From NCBI GenBank assembly GCA_017694655.1, contig JADIMQ010000018.1, positions 1-42,972 of the forward strand: a stretch of 42,972 nucleotides of DNA, given 5' to 3'. Below are positions 17,283 to 26,177 of this stretch, one piece after another; within the stretch, counting starts at the first letter, position 1, and the number at the start of each line of letters is the position of its first letter. The position numbers and the translations under genes are program-made. The notes below the pieces were generated by a model that was given only the letters and a program-made list of their open reading frames with translations, did no database searches and was not told the DNA's origin. Source of the DNA: Candidatus Cryptobacteroides merdigallinarum. Its GTDB lineage: Bacteria; Bacteroidota; Bacteroidia; Bacteroidales; UBA932.

Positions 17283-19079
17283 TTATCTGAAGAGCTCGCC
17301 TACGTCGATGGTCTGCTCAAGCTCGGTCATCTCCAGTATCTCGATGAGAGTATTCCCGTCCTCGAGCTTGTAGAACTTCACTTTCTCCGGCTGCTTGCGC
17401 TCAAGCAGGTTCCCGGTGTCCACAAGCCCGTTGCGGTTTATGTCCTCGGTGAGCCTTATGGAGTATTTGCCGGCCTTTATGTACGGGAAGAGCAGGGTGG
17501 TGTCCGAGTCTATTGTAAAAGAGCGTATGGTCTGGTCCCTCTTCTCGTTCAGGAGGTCTACGATATACTTGTTCCGGACATTGTCAAGGACGAGGGACAT
17601 GGAGCTGAGCTTGTCGTCATTCGGCAGGGAAACCTTGACCTCCGAACTGTCGTTGAAGAACCCGTTTATGTCCACAAACTTGCGCTGCGGCACCTTCAGG
17701 TAGTATTCGTACCCCGGGAGAAGCTTGGAGGACGGCCTCACGGTGTATTTCCTTATGTTAAGGCTGTCCTGCTCCACCGTATAGGTGTCGGTGAATTCCT
17801 GCTGTTTCGGGTTGATGTACTTGAATTCGAGCGAGTCGAAGGCCGATTTCACGAGAGGGTACTTGAATTCTATCACGAACCCGTACTGCTCGATGTTTTC
17901 CGGCTTTGCGTCTATGGTGAAGACGGTGGTCGTGTCCTCTTTCTTTATATCCTTGCGGGAGCTCTTTGCCACGGCTGTCTGGCGCGGTTTGCTCAGCTTT
18001 ATTTCCTCGACGGTTGGGACAAGGTTCCCGAGGGTGTCTGTCTTCAGGTAGTCCACATTCAGGAAAAGGGTGTCCGGAAGGGGCCTGGGGTCATTCACCC
18101 AGATCTCGAGGCTGTCCTGCTCCAGGTTGAACTGCGTTATGAGCTTGTCCGCCGGAATCCCGGTCATCCAGATGGAGTCTATCTGTGCGTACGGGGCCAT
18201 GAACGTGATGTAGGCCGTCCTTTCCCCGAGCCTCTCCTTGTTGACAATCATCTGCTTGGACGGAACTTCCGTGAAGAGGTTCATCTCAAATTCGGACTTC
18301 CTTGCAAGGCAGGCCACCGTGTCTGTCATAAGGTATTTCCGGAGTTCCGGCAGGGAATCGTTCACCTTTACAACAGGGCGTACCAGGGTGTCCACGAAGG
18401 CGACCTGCTCGTTGTCGGCCTCGTATATGTTGTTGTTGTTCATGTCCATTATGGCGTACATCCTGTAGATGGTGTCCTGGATGTTCCGGAGGCAGAAATA
18501 CCCCCAGTCGTCGGTCTTGATGGCCGCATCCGGGCGGTGCTTGAAGATGGCGGAGTCACTGTGGTCCTTGTAAAGCATCACCGTGGCCCCTTTCACCGGC
18601 ATGAGTGTGTTGCAGTCCTGTACCGTCCCGGTTATCATCATGGAGTCGAGGTGCCTCCCTGTGGAGAAGACCATCGCATAGCCGGGGTACATGTTGCCCT
18701 CGTTGTTGTCCGCGATGGCGTTTGTCACGTCGAGGACGTAGGTCTTGTTGGAGTCGAGGTCCGACTCGAAATAGACTATCACGCTCTTGCCCCTGATCTT
18801 GTATTTCGGGGTTTTCTCGAGAGGAGGGGAGAGGAAGAGGCTCTGCACGTCCTTCACGACGACAAATTCGTCGAAGGTCATGGACAGCTGTGTCTTGTGC
18901 CTCGTTACCATGGTGTCCCCCGGCATCGGGTAGTATTTCACCAGGACCGGGGGTATGGTGTCTTTCGGGCCTCCGCTCGGCGGTGTGGTGGTGTTCGCGC
19001 AGGATGGCGAGAAGACCATCACGCCGACCGCCGCGACCGCCGCCGCAAGGGGCAGGTACTGTAATATGCTTTTCTTCAT
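17283..19079 (-). CDS. Ig-like (Big_5) domain lipoprotein
   Basis: The 598-residue protein begins MKKSILQYLPL and has a lipoprotein signal ending FSPSC, followed by ANTTTPPSGGPKDTIPP. That opening is typical of a Bacteroidota lipoprotein family carrying a bacterial Ig-like Big_5 domain (residues about 35-135: DTIPPVLVKYYPMPGD to YAMVFSTG). A carboxypeptidase-regulatory-like segment comes next (SMMITGTVQDCNTLMPVKGATVML ... KTDDWGYFCLRNI), and the C-terminal half is beta-rich. It should be anchored in the outer membrane, facing the periplasm or the surface. Its function is not known. ATG 19118 is an alternative start, but the signal peptide supports 19079. The gene sits 53 bases after the RelA/SpoT homologue and before the PorT-like gene. 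Confidence 0.8.
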   Translation of the reverse strand: MKKSILQYLPLAAAVAAVGVMVFSPSCANTTTPPSGGPKDTIPPVLVKYYPMPGDTMVTRHKTQLSMTFDEFVVVKDVQSLFLSPPLEKTPKYKIRGKSVIVYFESDLDSNKTYVLDVTNAIADNNEGNMYPGYAMVFSTGRHLDSMMITGTVQDCNTLMPVKGATVMLYKDHSDSAIFKHRPDAAIKTDDWGYFCLRNIQDTIYRMYAIMDMNNNNIYEADNEQVAFVDTLVRPVVKVNDSLPELRKYLMTDTVACLARKSEFEMNLFTEVPSKQMIVNKERLGERTAYITFMAPYAQIDSIWMTGIPADKLITQFNLEQDSLEIWVNDPRPLPDTLFLNVDYLKTDTLGNLVPTVEEIKLSKPRQTAVAKSSRKDIKKEDTTTVFTIDAKPENIEQYGFVIEFKYPLVKSAFDSLEFKYINPKQQEFTDTYTVEQDSLNIRKYTVRPSSKLLPGYEYYLKVPQRKFVDINGFFNDSSEVKVSLPNDDKLSSMSLVLDNVRNKYIVDLLNEKRDQTIRSFTIDSDTTLLFPYIKAGKYSIRLTEDINRNGLVDTGNLLERKQPEKVKFYKLEDGNTLIEILEMTELEQTIDVGELFR

Positions 19080-19132
19080 TTCCTTGTCATGTTTTCTTCT
19101 GTTCATTTCCGGCTGCATCCCGGCATCCGCCG

Positions 19133-21358
19133 CTACAGGTCTGTACGTACGACGCTCTGGATGCCTTCTATCTTGTTCAGCCTCTTTATCAGCCTTTCAA
19201 GGTCGTCCTTGTCGTGGACGTAGAGGTCTATGTACCCGTCGAAGACCTCGTCCTCGGTATTCAGGTAAATCCTCCTCATGTTTACGTTCATGACGAGGGA
19301 TATGTACCTTGAAATCTCGTTTATTATGCCTATGCGGTCATAGCCCTTGAGCGACAGCCTCACAAGGAAGGACCTGTCCACATCCTGTTCCCACTGTGTC
19401 TTGACTATGCGGTCCCCGTGCTTGGCCGCTATGCTGTTGGCCACGCTGCAGGACTTCTTGTGCACTGTGATGGTGCCGTCGGAGGCGAGGAAGCCCACCA
19501 CCGGGTCCCCCGGGATCGGGTTGCAGCAGTTGGCTATCACGTATTTGTAGGTACCGTCGCTCTTGTCGTTTATGACATACCTGCCATCCTTCTTGTCCTT
19601 GTTCTTGAACCACGGGAATGTCCACTTGCCGGGCTTGTCCTCCTCTTTCCGGAGAATCTGCTCCAGGTTGGACAGCTTCAGGATGCCGGCCCCGATACGG
19701 AAAAACAGCTCGTCCCTGTCTCCCTCGAAAATCTCGTAGCCCTCCATCAGCTTGTCGGTCACCTTGTCCGTCATCTTGAACCCCAGGGCGGAGAGCTGTT
19801 CCTCGAGCATCTTCTTCCCGACCTTCACGCTCTCCTGCCGCTCTCCCTTGAAATAGTCTATGACTATGTTGCGTGCTTTCCGGGTCACGAGGAACTGCAG
19901 CCACGCGCGTTTCGGCTTCTCGTTCTCCGCGGTGATTATCTCCACCTGGTCCCCGGACCTGAGCACGTAGGTCAGCGGCACGAGCTTCATGTCCACCTTG
20001 GCGGCTATAGCCTTGTTTCCTATCTCGGTGTGTATCATGTAGGCGAAGTCGAGGGCCGTGGCCCCTTTCTGGATGCTCTTCTGCTCACCCTTTGGCGTGA
20101 ATACGAGTATGTCTGTGGTTGTGAGGTCGTTGTGTATGATGTCGAGCAGTTCCAGGGCGTTGACGTCCGGGTTCACGAGGATTTCCTTCACCTTGCTTAT
20201 CCACTTGTCCATCTCGCTCTCGTTCTCGCTCACGAAACCGTCCTTCTTGTAGGCCCAGTGCGCGGCAATGCCCTTCTCGGCGATGTCGTTCATCCTCTGT
20301 GTCCTTATCTGGACTTCTATCCATATTCCGGAGTGGCTCATGACCGTGCAGTGCAGGGCCTCGTAGCCGTTGTTCTTCGGGTGCTTGACCCAGTCGCGGA
20401 TACGGTCGCTCTTGTATTTGTATATGCCTGTTATTATGGAGAACACGTGGTAGCACTGGTCCCTTTCCGTGTCCTTGGTGCTGGACTGTCCCGGGTTGAA
20501 GATGATGCGGACGGCGTAGAGGTCATATATCTGCTCGAAGGTGATGCCCTTGGTCACTATCTTGTGCCAAATCGAGTAAGGGGTCTTGACCCTCTTGCGT
20601 ATCTCGAACTCGAAGCCGGCCTTCTTCAGGGCCTCCTCTATAGGCCTGATGAACTCGTCTATCTCCTTTTCCTTGTCGGAAATATTCCTGTTGATCTTCT
20701 CCGTTATCTCGTTGAATGCCTCCGGCTCCTTGTACCTGAGCCATATATCCTCCATTTCGGACTTCACCTCGTACAGGCCGAGCCTGTGGGCGAGCGGGAT
20801 GAAGATGAACATGGTCTCGGAGAGTATCTTGTCCCGCTTGTATTCCGGCATGAACTCTATGGTCCTGCAGTTGTGGAGCCTGTCGGCGAGCTTTATGAGC
20901 ACTACCCGGACATCGTCGTTGAGAGTAAGCAGGATGCGCTTGAAGTTCTCGGCCTGGATGCTCTTCTTCTCGGCCTTGTCCTCGTTGTCCAGGACTGTCT
21001 TTATCTTGGTGAGCCCGTCGACGAGGGAGGCAATCTTTTCCCCGAACAGGTTGCTGATGTCCTCCACTGTGTATTCAGTGTCTTCCACGACATCGTGCAG
21101 CAGGGCGGCGGCTATGGACTTGTAGCCCAGCCCGATGTTGCTTACCACAATCTTCGCCACTGCTATAGGGTGCAGGATGTAGGGTTCCCCGGAGCGTCGC
21201 CTCACGCCCTTGTGGGCCTCGTTCGCGAAATCGAAGGCCTTCTGCACCACGTCCAGCTCTTTCTGGTCGGCGCAGCGTTTCCTGGCGGCCTCCTTGAGGT
21301 CTGCGTAATCACGCGCGATGATGTCGAAGTCTTCTTTGGTAAATTCAGATACAGGCAT
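19133..21358 (-). CDS. bifunctional (p)ppGpp synthetase/hydrolase (RelA/SpoT homologue)
   Basis: The 741-residue RSH protein makes and breaks the alarmone (p)ppGpp. The hydrolase domain has ILHPIAVAKI (His at 63) and the HD/ED motif LLHDVVEDTEY at about 87-95, so hydrolysis looks intact. The synthetase domain has RVKTPYSIWHKIV, EQIYDLYAVRIIF, and KNNGYEALHCTVM through IEVQIRTQRMNDIAEKGIAAHW. Next come the TGS domain (LVFTPKGEQKSIQKGATALDFAY), the His/Cys-containing helical region (VIANCCNPIPGDPVVGFL) and a C-terminal ACT domain (FLVRLSLKGYDRIGIINEIS). Domain order and length are those of long RSH enzymes. It follows the YihY-type gene by 12 bases. Confidence 0.95.
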   Translation of the reverse strand: MPVSEFTKEDFDIIARDYADLKEAARKRCADQKELDVVQKAFDFANEAHKGVRRRSGEPYILHPIAVAKIVVSNIGLGYKSIAAALLHDVVEDTEYTVEDISNLFGEKIASLVDGLTKIKTVLDNEDKAEKKSIQAENFKRILLTLNDDVRVVLIKLADRLHNCRTIEFMPEYKRDKILSETMFIFIPLAHRLGLYEVKSEMEDIWLRYKEPEAFNEITEKINRNISDKEKEIDEFIRPIEEALKKAGFEFEIRKRVKTPYSIWHKIVTKGITFEQIYDLYAVRIIFNPGQSSTKDTERDQCYHVFSIITGIYKYKSDRIRDWVKHPKNNGYEALHCTVMSHSGIWIEVQIRTQRMNDIAEKGIAAHWAYKKDGFVSENESEMDKWISKVKEILVNPDVNALELLDIIHNDLTTTDILVFTPKGEQKSIQKGATALDFAYMIHTEIGNKAIAAKVDMKLVPLTYVLRSGDQVEIITAENEKPKRAWLQFLVTRKARNIVIDYFKGERQESVKVGKKMLEEQLSALGFKMTDKVTDKLMEGYEIFEGDRDELFFRIGAGILKLSNLEQILRKEEDKPGKWTFPWFKNKDKKDGRYVINDKSDGTYKYVIANCCNPIPGDPVVGFLASDGTITVHKKSCSVANSIAAKHGDRIVKTQWEQDVDRSFLVRLSLKGYDRIGIINEISRYISLVMNVNMRRIYLNTEDEVFDGYIDLYVHDKDDLERLIKRLNKIEGIQSVVRTDL

Positions 21359-21370
21359 ATTCCGGTTGTT

Positions 21371-22300
21371 TTATTCTATGTTGTAGTTGTCCACATTCTG
21401 GTAGGCATACGAGAGTTCTGCCCCGAAAAGGATGATGAACCATCCGAAATTCATCCAGAACATGAAGAGGGGTATGGCCGCCACGGCACCGTACACCATG
21501 TTAAGCCTCGTGACGAAAAGCTGCGTCTCGAGGTACAGGTACTGCAGTACAGTGAAGGCCAGGGCCGAGATTGCGGAGGCCCGGAGGGCATTCGAGTACA
21601 GTACCTTGTGGTTCGGGATGAACTTGTACATCGCCGAGAAGGTGAGTGCCGCGACTATGTAGAAGAGGATCCAGGCCAGGACGGAGGCAATGGACTCGAA
21701 ATAATCTATGTCCAGCCCGACTCCCTTGAGCAGGTTGCTGTACACTATGGAGCCCGAGAAGAAGAGCATTATCACGAAAGGGGCTATCAGGAGGATGGCA
21801 ATGTAGAAGGAAACTCTCTTGAAGATGTTGCGCGACTTGCGTACCCTCCAGACGTTATTGAAGACCCTTTCCACCGAAATCATCATCCAGAACACGAGCC
21901 ATACGAAGAGCAGGGCGCTCACCAGGCCCATGGCACTGGACTGTGCGGTGTCTATGATGTTGTTGGCGAAGCCCAGGACCATGTTTATGGTTTCCTGGGA
22001 ATTGCTGAAGTAGGAGTACAGCAGGGTCTCGAGCTTGTCTGCCAGCCCGAGGCCGTCGGTTATGGCGAACACAACGGCCAGGAACGGGACCACGGACATT
22101 GTGCCGAAGAAGCTCAGGGCCACGGCCTGGAATCCTATCTTTTCCGCGGAGAAGGTCTTGATGGTGATGATGAGCACCTTCAGGTACTTGATGAACCTGG
22201 CTTTCGCACGCGAGAATTCCCCGATATCCAGATTCCAGATATCTTCGGAAATGAAGCGCTTCAGGCGCCTGAATATGTTCACCGGGTTCTTCATCCTCAC
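21371..22300 (-). CDS. YihY/BrkB-family inner-membrane protein
   Basis: The 309-residue integral membrane protein has about six hydrophobic helices, and family-typical stretches such as FQAVALSFFGTMSVVPFLAVVFAI, NMVLGFANNIIDTA, LFVWLVFWMMISVERVFNNVWRV and YGAVAAIPLFMFWMNFGWFIILFGAELSYAYQN. The YihY/BrkB family was once labelled ribonuclease BN, but members are now regarded as membrane proteins of unclear function, perhaps lipid-related. ATG 22300 is used; ATG 22294 would trim two residues. It follows the thioesterase by 8 bases and precedes the RSH gene by 12, so the three are likely on one mRNA. Confidence 0.9.
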   Translation of the reverse strand: MRMKNPVNIFRRLKRFISEDIWNLDIGEFSRAKARFIKYLKVLIITIKTFSAEKIGFQAVALSFFGTMSVVPFLAVVFAITDGLGLADKLETLLYSYFSNSQETINMVLGFANNIIDTAQSSAMGLVSALLFVWLVFWMMISVERVFNNVWRVRKSRNIFKRVSFYIAILLIAPFVIMLFFSGSIVYSNLLKGVGLDIDYFESIASVLAWILFYIVAALTFSAMYKFIPNHKVLYSNALRASAISALAFTVLQYLYLETQLFVTRLNMVYGAVAAIPLFMFWMNFGWFIILFGAELSYAYQNVDNYNIE

Positions 22301-22308
22301 CAGCAGCC

Positions 22309-22677
22309 TTATTTTCCAGAAAGCCTGGACATGAACTTTTCCGGGTCTATGACGAACCTTTCATGGGTCCCTGTCCCTATCGGGCCTTCCCCGTCCGAGA
22401 CTTCCACCCTGAACACAAGCCTTCTGCCGTCGACTTCCGTCAGTTCTGCCTCGGCAAGGAGATGTGTCCCCGGCAGGCAGGCCCTGATGTGGGATATGTC
22501 GGCCCTGGTGCCGACAGTTTCCGCCCCGTTCTCACGGGCGAGGGTATATGCTGTCCTTTCCATAAGGGCGACCATGGCCGGAGTCGCGTAGACCGGAAGT
22601 CCTCCGGAACCTATCCTGTCCGCCGTCTCGTCCTCGAGCACCGTATGCCCTGTCGTGTATTTCATTCCAGCTTCCAT
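22309..22677 (-). CDS. hot-dog-fold thioesterase, FlK-like
   Basis: The 122-residue protein resembles the fluoroacetyl-CoA-specific thioesterase-like family (FlK group of hot-dog folds). It shows LPVYATPAMVALMERTAYTL near the start, then VGTRADISHIRACLPGTHLLAEAELTEVDGRRLVFRVEV and GTGTHERFVID. The invariant small-residue/Thr pocket, the central His and the paired Glu are present. The substrate is unknown; general acyl-CoA housekeeping is more likely than fluoroacetate. I chose ATG 22677 (MEAGMKYTTGH), 13 bases after the ligA stop. An ATG at 22725 would overlap ligA by 35 bases, and ATG 22665 is also possible. Confidence 0.8.
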   Translation of the reverse strand: MEAGMKYTTGHTVLEDETADRIGSGGLPVYATPAMVALMERTAYTLARENGAETVGTRADISHIRACLPGTHLLAEAELTEVDGRRLVFRVEVSDGEGPIGTGTHERFVIDPEKFMSRLSGK

Positions 22678-22690
22678 ATCTCTTGTTTTT

Positions 22691-24811
22691 TCAGAAAAGG
22701 GTGAGCTGCACAGGAGCGCTGTCATTTCCTTCCCCGTTGTCCATGTTTTCCTGTCCGGACTCCTCCCCGGAGACTATGAGTTTCCTGAATTCGTCCTCGC
22801 TGATTACCGGGATACCGAGCGCCCCGGCCTTCTTCACCTTCTCCGGACCGGGTTTCTCCCCGGCCAGGAGGTATGTTGTCTTTCCGCTTACCGAAGAACT
22901 GTTCTTGCCTCCATGTGCGGTTATAAATTCTTTTATTTCATCGCGTGAAACACTGAAGTTTCCGCTTATAACAATTATGTTACCTGCAAGTGAGGAGGAT
23001 TTTTGTCCGTTTTCATCCCCGACGGAGAACTTCAGCCCGGCCTTTTCCAGCCTGTCTATCTCTTCCCGGTTCTCCTCCCTGGAGAACCAGTCAATGATGC
23101 TGTCGGCTATGACCTCCCCGATGTCCTCCGCCTCCAGCAGGGTCTGTCTGTCGGCCGATGCCAGCGCCCTGATATCCTTGAAATGCCGGGCCAGGGTCCT
23201 GGCGGTGGTCTCGCCGACGTACCTTATCCCCAGCGCGAAGAGAACGTGCTCGAAAGGGGTCTTCCTGGAGGCCTCGAGGCTGTCGAGGAACCTTTGGGCG
23301 GAACGTTCCTTCCATCCCTCGAGGTTCAGGAGCTGCTCTTTGGTGAGGCTGTAGAAGTCGGACGGCCTGCGTACGTAGCCCAGGTTGAAGAGCTGTTCTA
23401 TGGTGGCGTCCCCGGCTATCACGTTCATTGCCTTCCTGCTTATGAAGTGCACCAGCTTGCCCTTGATCTGGGTAGGGCAGCCGGAGGTGTTCGGGCAGAA
23501 GTAACGGGCTTCCCCCTCGTCCCGCACAAGCTTGGTCCCGCAGTCGGGACACTTGTCGGGGAATACGGGGACAACCGCGTCAGGCTTCCGCCTGTCCATG
23601 TCCACTCCTGTGATCTTCGGGATTATTTCCCCGCCTTTCTCCACATATACATAGTCTCCGATGCGTACATCGAGGAGGTGCATCTGCTCCGAATTGTGGA
23701 GGGAGGCCCGTTTTACCGTGGTGCCGGACAGCAGCACTGGATCGAGGTTGGCCACCGGGGTGACGGCCCCTGTCCTTCCCACCTGGTAATCTATGGACTT
23801 CAGCCTTGTCAGGGCCTGTTCCGCCTTGAACTTGTAGGCCACGGCCCAGCGCGGGAACTTGGCCGTGTACCCGAGCTCTTTCTGGTAAGGCAGCTCGTTC
23901 ACCTTTATAACTATGCCGTCTGTCGCGAAGGGGAGGGCTTTCCTTTCAGTGTCCCAGTAGGAGATGTATTCCTCTATCTCGGCTATGTCCCGGCAGATCT
24001 TCCTCTTGTCCGAGACCGGAAGCCCCCAGCCGGCAGCGGCCTTGAGTGCCTCGTCATGGGTGAGGAAGGGCAGGTTCTCTCCGAGGAGATGGTACAGGGT
24101 GCATTCGAGCCCCCGGTGCTGGACCTCCTTCGGGTTTATCAGCTTCAGGGAGCCGGAGGCCGCGTTCCTCGGGTTGGCGAACGGCTGGTCCTCGTCCCGG
24201 AGCCTTTCCTCGTTCAGCCTGTCGAAGGCCTTGTACGGCATGTATACCTCACCCCTTATCTCGAATTCTTCCGGATATCCGTTCCCCTTCAGGGTCTGCG
24301 GTATGTTGGATATGTGGCGGACATTGGCGGTGACATCATCGCCTATGGTGCCGTCTCCGCGGGTCAGGGCCTGGGCGAGGACGCCTTTCCTGTAGGTGAG
24401 GCAGATGGCCGTCCCGTCGAATTTCAGTTCGCAGCAGAAGGTGAATGTCTTCCCGAGCGTCCTTGCCGCGCGTTCGGCGAAGGCTTCCACTTCGGAGATG
24501 TCATAGGTGTTGCCGAGGGAAAGCATCGGATACTTGTGCGGGAACTGTTCAAACTCCTGCCTTGCCTCCTGTCCCCGGGGCGACGTATCCAGGTCGCTGC
24601 CCACTGTCCTGGTCGGGGAGTCCGGGGTCACAAGTTCCGGATAAGCCTTTTCCAGGGCAGAGAGCTCGTTCATCAGCATGTCGAACTCATAGTCGCTTAT
24701 CACAGGAGCGTTCTCCACATAATAGCGCCTGTTGTTCTCTGAGATTATTTCCCGGAGCTGCCTTATCCTTACGGTTGCCTCTTCTTTATTAAGCATAGCT
24801 GACATAGACAT
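22691..24811 (-). CDS. ligA: NAD+-dependent DNA ligase
   Basis: LigA seals nicks during replication and repair with NAD+ as cofactor. The 706-residue protein has the Ia domain (NNRRYYVENAPVISDYEFDML), which grips NMN, and the adenylation motif ELKFDG with the nucleophilic Lys at 130. It continues with the OB fold (VGRTGAVTPVANLDPVLLSGTTVKRASLHN), a Cys4 zinc finger (CPDCGTKLVRDEGEARYFCP then CPTQ), helix-hairpin-helix repeats, and a C-terminal BRCT domain (NIIVISGNFSVSRDEIKEFI ... TYLLAGEKPGPEKVKKA). The C-terminus has a short acidic tail. It is the first gene of the seven-gene minus-strand run. Confidence 0.97.
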   Translation of the reverse strand: MSMSAMLNKEEATVRIRQLREIISENNRRYYVENAPVISDYEFDMLMNELSALEKAYPELVTPDSPTRTVGSDLDTSPRGQEARQEFEQFPHKYPMLSLGNTYDISEVEAFAERAARTLGKTFTFCCELKFDGTAICLTYRKGVLAQALTRGDGTIGDDVTANVRHISNIPQTLKGNGYPEEFEIRGEVYMPYKAFDRLNEERLRDEDQPFANPRNAASGSLKLINPKEVQHRGLECTLYHLLGENLPFLTHDEALKAAAGWGLPVSDKRKICRDIAEIEEYISYWDTERKALPFATDGIVIKVNELPYQKELGYTAKFPRWAVAYKFKAEQALTRLKSIDYQVGRTGAVTPVANLDPVLLSGTTVKRASLHNSEQMHLLDVRIGDYVYVEKGGEIIPKITGVDMDRRKPDAVVPVFPDKCPDCGTKLVRDEGEARYFCPNTSGCPTQIKGKLVHFISRKAMNVIAGDATIEQLFNLGYVRRPSDFYSLTKEQLLNLEGWKERSAQRFLDSLEASRKTPFEHVLFALGIRYVGETTARTLARHFKDIRALASADRQTLLEAEDIGEVIADSIIDWFSREENREEIDRLEKAGLKFSVGDENGQKSSSLAGNIIVISGNFSVSRDEIKEFITAHGGKNSSSVSGKTTYLLAGEKPGPEKVKKAGALGIPVISEDEFRKLIVSGEESGQENMDNGEGNDSAPVQLTLF

Positions 24812-24818
24812 AAGAATG

Positions 24819-24826
24819 CAAATTTA
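24819..24826 (-). promoter_or_regulatory. putative -7 box (TAAATTTG) for the ligA run
   Basis: On the minus strand TAAATTTG lies seven bases before the annotated ligA start at 24811, so transcription would begin within or just after the first Met codons. In-frame ATGs at 24805 and 24796 exist. No TTTG -33 box is visible at the expected distance. The element is plausible but weakly supported. Confidence 0.35.
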
Positions 24827-24975
24827 GAGATTTTTTGCGTACATTACCCGGAATATTGTATTTTCGCGAAAATTTAGGGATGCAGAGGCTTCCCTGGGGC
24901 TTCCCGGGGCCACAGCTGAACCTTTATGTAAAGAAAAATGGCATATTAAGGTAAAAGAGGTCTCCTCTTTAATGA

Positions 24976-24983
24976 TATATTTG
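24976..24983 (+). promoter_or_regulatory. putative -7 box (TATATTTG) for the fimbrillin-like genes
   Basis: TATATTTG matches TAnnTTTG and lies 20 bases before the ATG at 25004, giving a very short leader. No TTTG is seen 19-21 bases upstream. The rest of 24827-24975 holds only a GC-rich stretch with nested CCC/GGG runs and no gene. Confidence 0.4.
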
Positions 24984-25003
24984 CGGCCGGAAATTTTTGA
25001 TAT

Positions 25004-25963
25004 ATGAGAAACAGGAAAACAATTCTACTTTATCCTGCATTCATGGCGCTGTTTGCTGCATGCAGCCATGAGAATGTGGAGATTGCCGGCCAGGAGCAGA
25101 TTTTACTCACGAGCGGGGTCGAGTCCATGAAAGTCGCGGCTGCCGGGACTTTGGGCACACAGTCCTCTTCCATAGCGGCAGGCAGGGCGGTAAGTGCATG
25201 GGTGGAGACCTCCGGTACAGGTGAGGCCCTCTATAAGGCATGGGAGCTGACGGCGGACGGGAAAGACGGGTTCAGCTATGAGCCGATGTTCTTCCCGGAG
25301 TCGGGCAGCGGCATAGATGTCTATGCCATACACGGACCTTCCTTTGTGTCCGGGACAGCCTTTCCGGAGGAGCCGGTGGCCTTCACTGTGGCTGCCGACC
25401 AGAGCGGGAGCAGGGACGCATACATGGGCAGCGACCTTCTTTATGCTGCAAGGCAGGGTGCAGCCCCGGGTTCCGGGGAGATAAGGCTCCTTTTCTATCA
25501 CATGCTCTCGAAAATCGAGATTGCAGTAATCCAGGGTGAAGGGGCCCCGGAACTGGCAGAGAGCGGGGCTGTGACCATACCGGAGGTGGTGCTCGACGGC
25601 ACTTTCCTCCCGGGCAGGATAAGTGAGGCCGGGATGCAGGAGCAGTCTTCGAGGGCAGCCATGGTCAGCACCGGGAAGACATCCGGTACACTGACAGTAG
25701 ACGGGAGGCTCAGCGGAGCTTCCGGGAGCGAAGTCTACAATGAGGCTGTCGTTGTGCCGCAGGAAATGGGCGGCAAGAGCATCTGCTTCAACCTGTCCAG
25801 TGGCGGGACTCTCTATTACATGATTCCGGAAGGGACCGTATTCGAGAGCGGGAAGAAGTACATATACAAGATTACGATGGACCTGTCCGGCATCCATGTC
25901 TCGTCCGGGATAGTGGACTGGGCGCCCGGCGGTGAGGAGAGCGGTACCGCTACCGTAATCTGA
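25004..25963 (+). CDS. fimbrillin-like lipoprotein
   Basis: The 319-residue protein has a lipoprotein signal ending LFAAC (Cys at 20), then a beta-rich body with the fimbrillin-family hallmark LLFYHMLSKIEIAVIQG at mid-length and a C-terminal strand KKYIYKITMDLSGIHVSSGIVDW. These match the Mfa-like/FimA-like fimbrillins of Bacteroidales, which are exported as lipoproteins and either polymerise into fimbriae after Arg-gingipain-type cleavage or remain as surface tip or anchor proteins. Which of these applies cannot be seen. It is first in a three-gene set, all lipoproteins. The next gene starts 280 bases on, after an unusual repeat region. Confidence 0.78.
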   Translation: MRNRKTILLYPAFMALFAACSHENVEIAGQEQILLTSGVESMKVAAAGTLGTQSSSIAAGRAVSAWVETSGTGEALYKAWELTADGKDGFSYEPMFFPESGSGIDVYAIHGPSFVSGTAFPEEPVAFTVAADQSGSRDAYMGSDLLYAARQGAAPGSGEIRLLFYHMLSKIEIAVIQGEGAPELAESGAVTIPEVVLDGTFLPGRISEAGMQEQSSRAAMVSTGKTSGTLTVDGRLSGASGSEVYNEAVVVPQEMGGKSICFNLSSGGTLYYMIPEGTVFESGKKYIYKITMDLSGIHVSSGIVDWAPGGEESGTATVI

Positions 25964-25980
25964 AACGGAACCGGGGGAGC

Positions 25981-26023
25981 GTCCGGCGGATCCCCTGGAG
26001 CGAAGTATAAACAGATCCGCCGG
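25981..26023. repeat. inverted-repeat unit, copy 1
   Basis: CCGGCGGATC (25983-25992) and GATCCGCCGG (26014-26023) form a 10-bp stem around a 21-base loop. The loop (CCCTGGAGCGAAGTATAAACA) is nearly identical to that of a second copy 200 bases downstream. The two copies frame a run of small hairpins. Confidence 0.75.
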
Positions 26024-26053
26024 CGAAATTCTGTCCAGCGATACCGCTGAGGA

Positions 26054-26177
26054 GCAGGGCCCAGCCCTGCGACAGGCCTCCCGGAGAGGGAGGAGCAAGG
26101 AGGGTGACGCCCCTTGGAAAGGGGCTGTCGCGGAGCGACTGGGGATTAGGACAGGTTGGGATTTCCCTGAAATCCCA
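26054..26177. repeat. string of five adjacent short hairpins
   Basis: Five perfect inverted repeats follow one another. GCAGGGC/GCCCTGC lies at 26054-26070 with a 3-base loop. CCTCCC/GGGAGG is at 26077-26093. GCCCCTT/AAGGGGC is at 26109-26125 with a 3-base loop. GTCGC/GCGAC is at 26127-26139 with a 3-base loop. TGGGATTTC/GAAATCCCA is at 26157-26177 with a 3-base loop. No convincing ORF covers them. They could be a structured RNA, a palindrome-rich mobile element (REP/MITE type), or an attenuator between the two fimbrillin-like genes. Confidence 0.6.

Noticed and set aside
17259..19064. 601-codon plus-strand frame opposite the Ig-like lipoprotein
   Set aside because: It is a shadow of the minus-strand lipoprotein, which has a lipobox and recognisable domains.
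19418..22591. Very long open frame on the plus strand (over 1,000 codons) opposite the RSH and YihY-type genes
   Set aside because: It is the antisense shadow of GC-rich genes; the minus-strand frames have unmistakable RSH and YihY motifs, while the antisense translation is rich in Val, Leu, His and Gly with no domain.
23003..24742. 579-codon plus-strand frame opposite ligA
   Set aside because: It is an antisense shadow; ligA has the full set of ligase motifs on the other strand.
25103..26098. 331-codon minus-strand frame opposite the first fimbrillin-like gene and the hairpin string
   Set aside because: The plus-strand frame has a lipobox and the fimbrillin pattern. The antisense product has no domain, and its N-terminus is just translated hairpin sequence.
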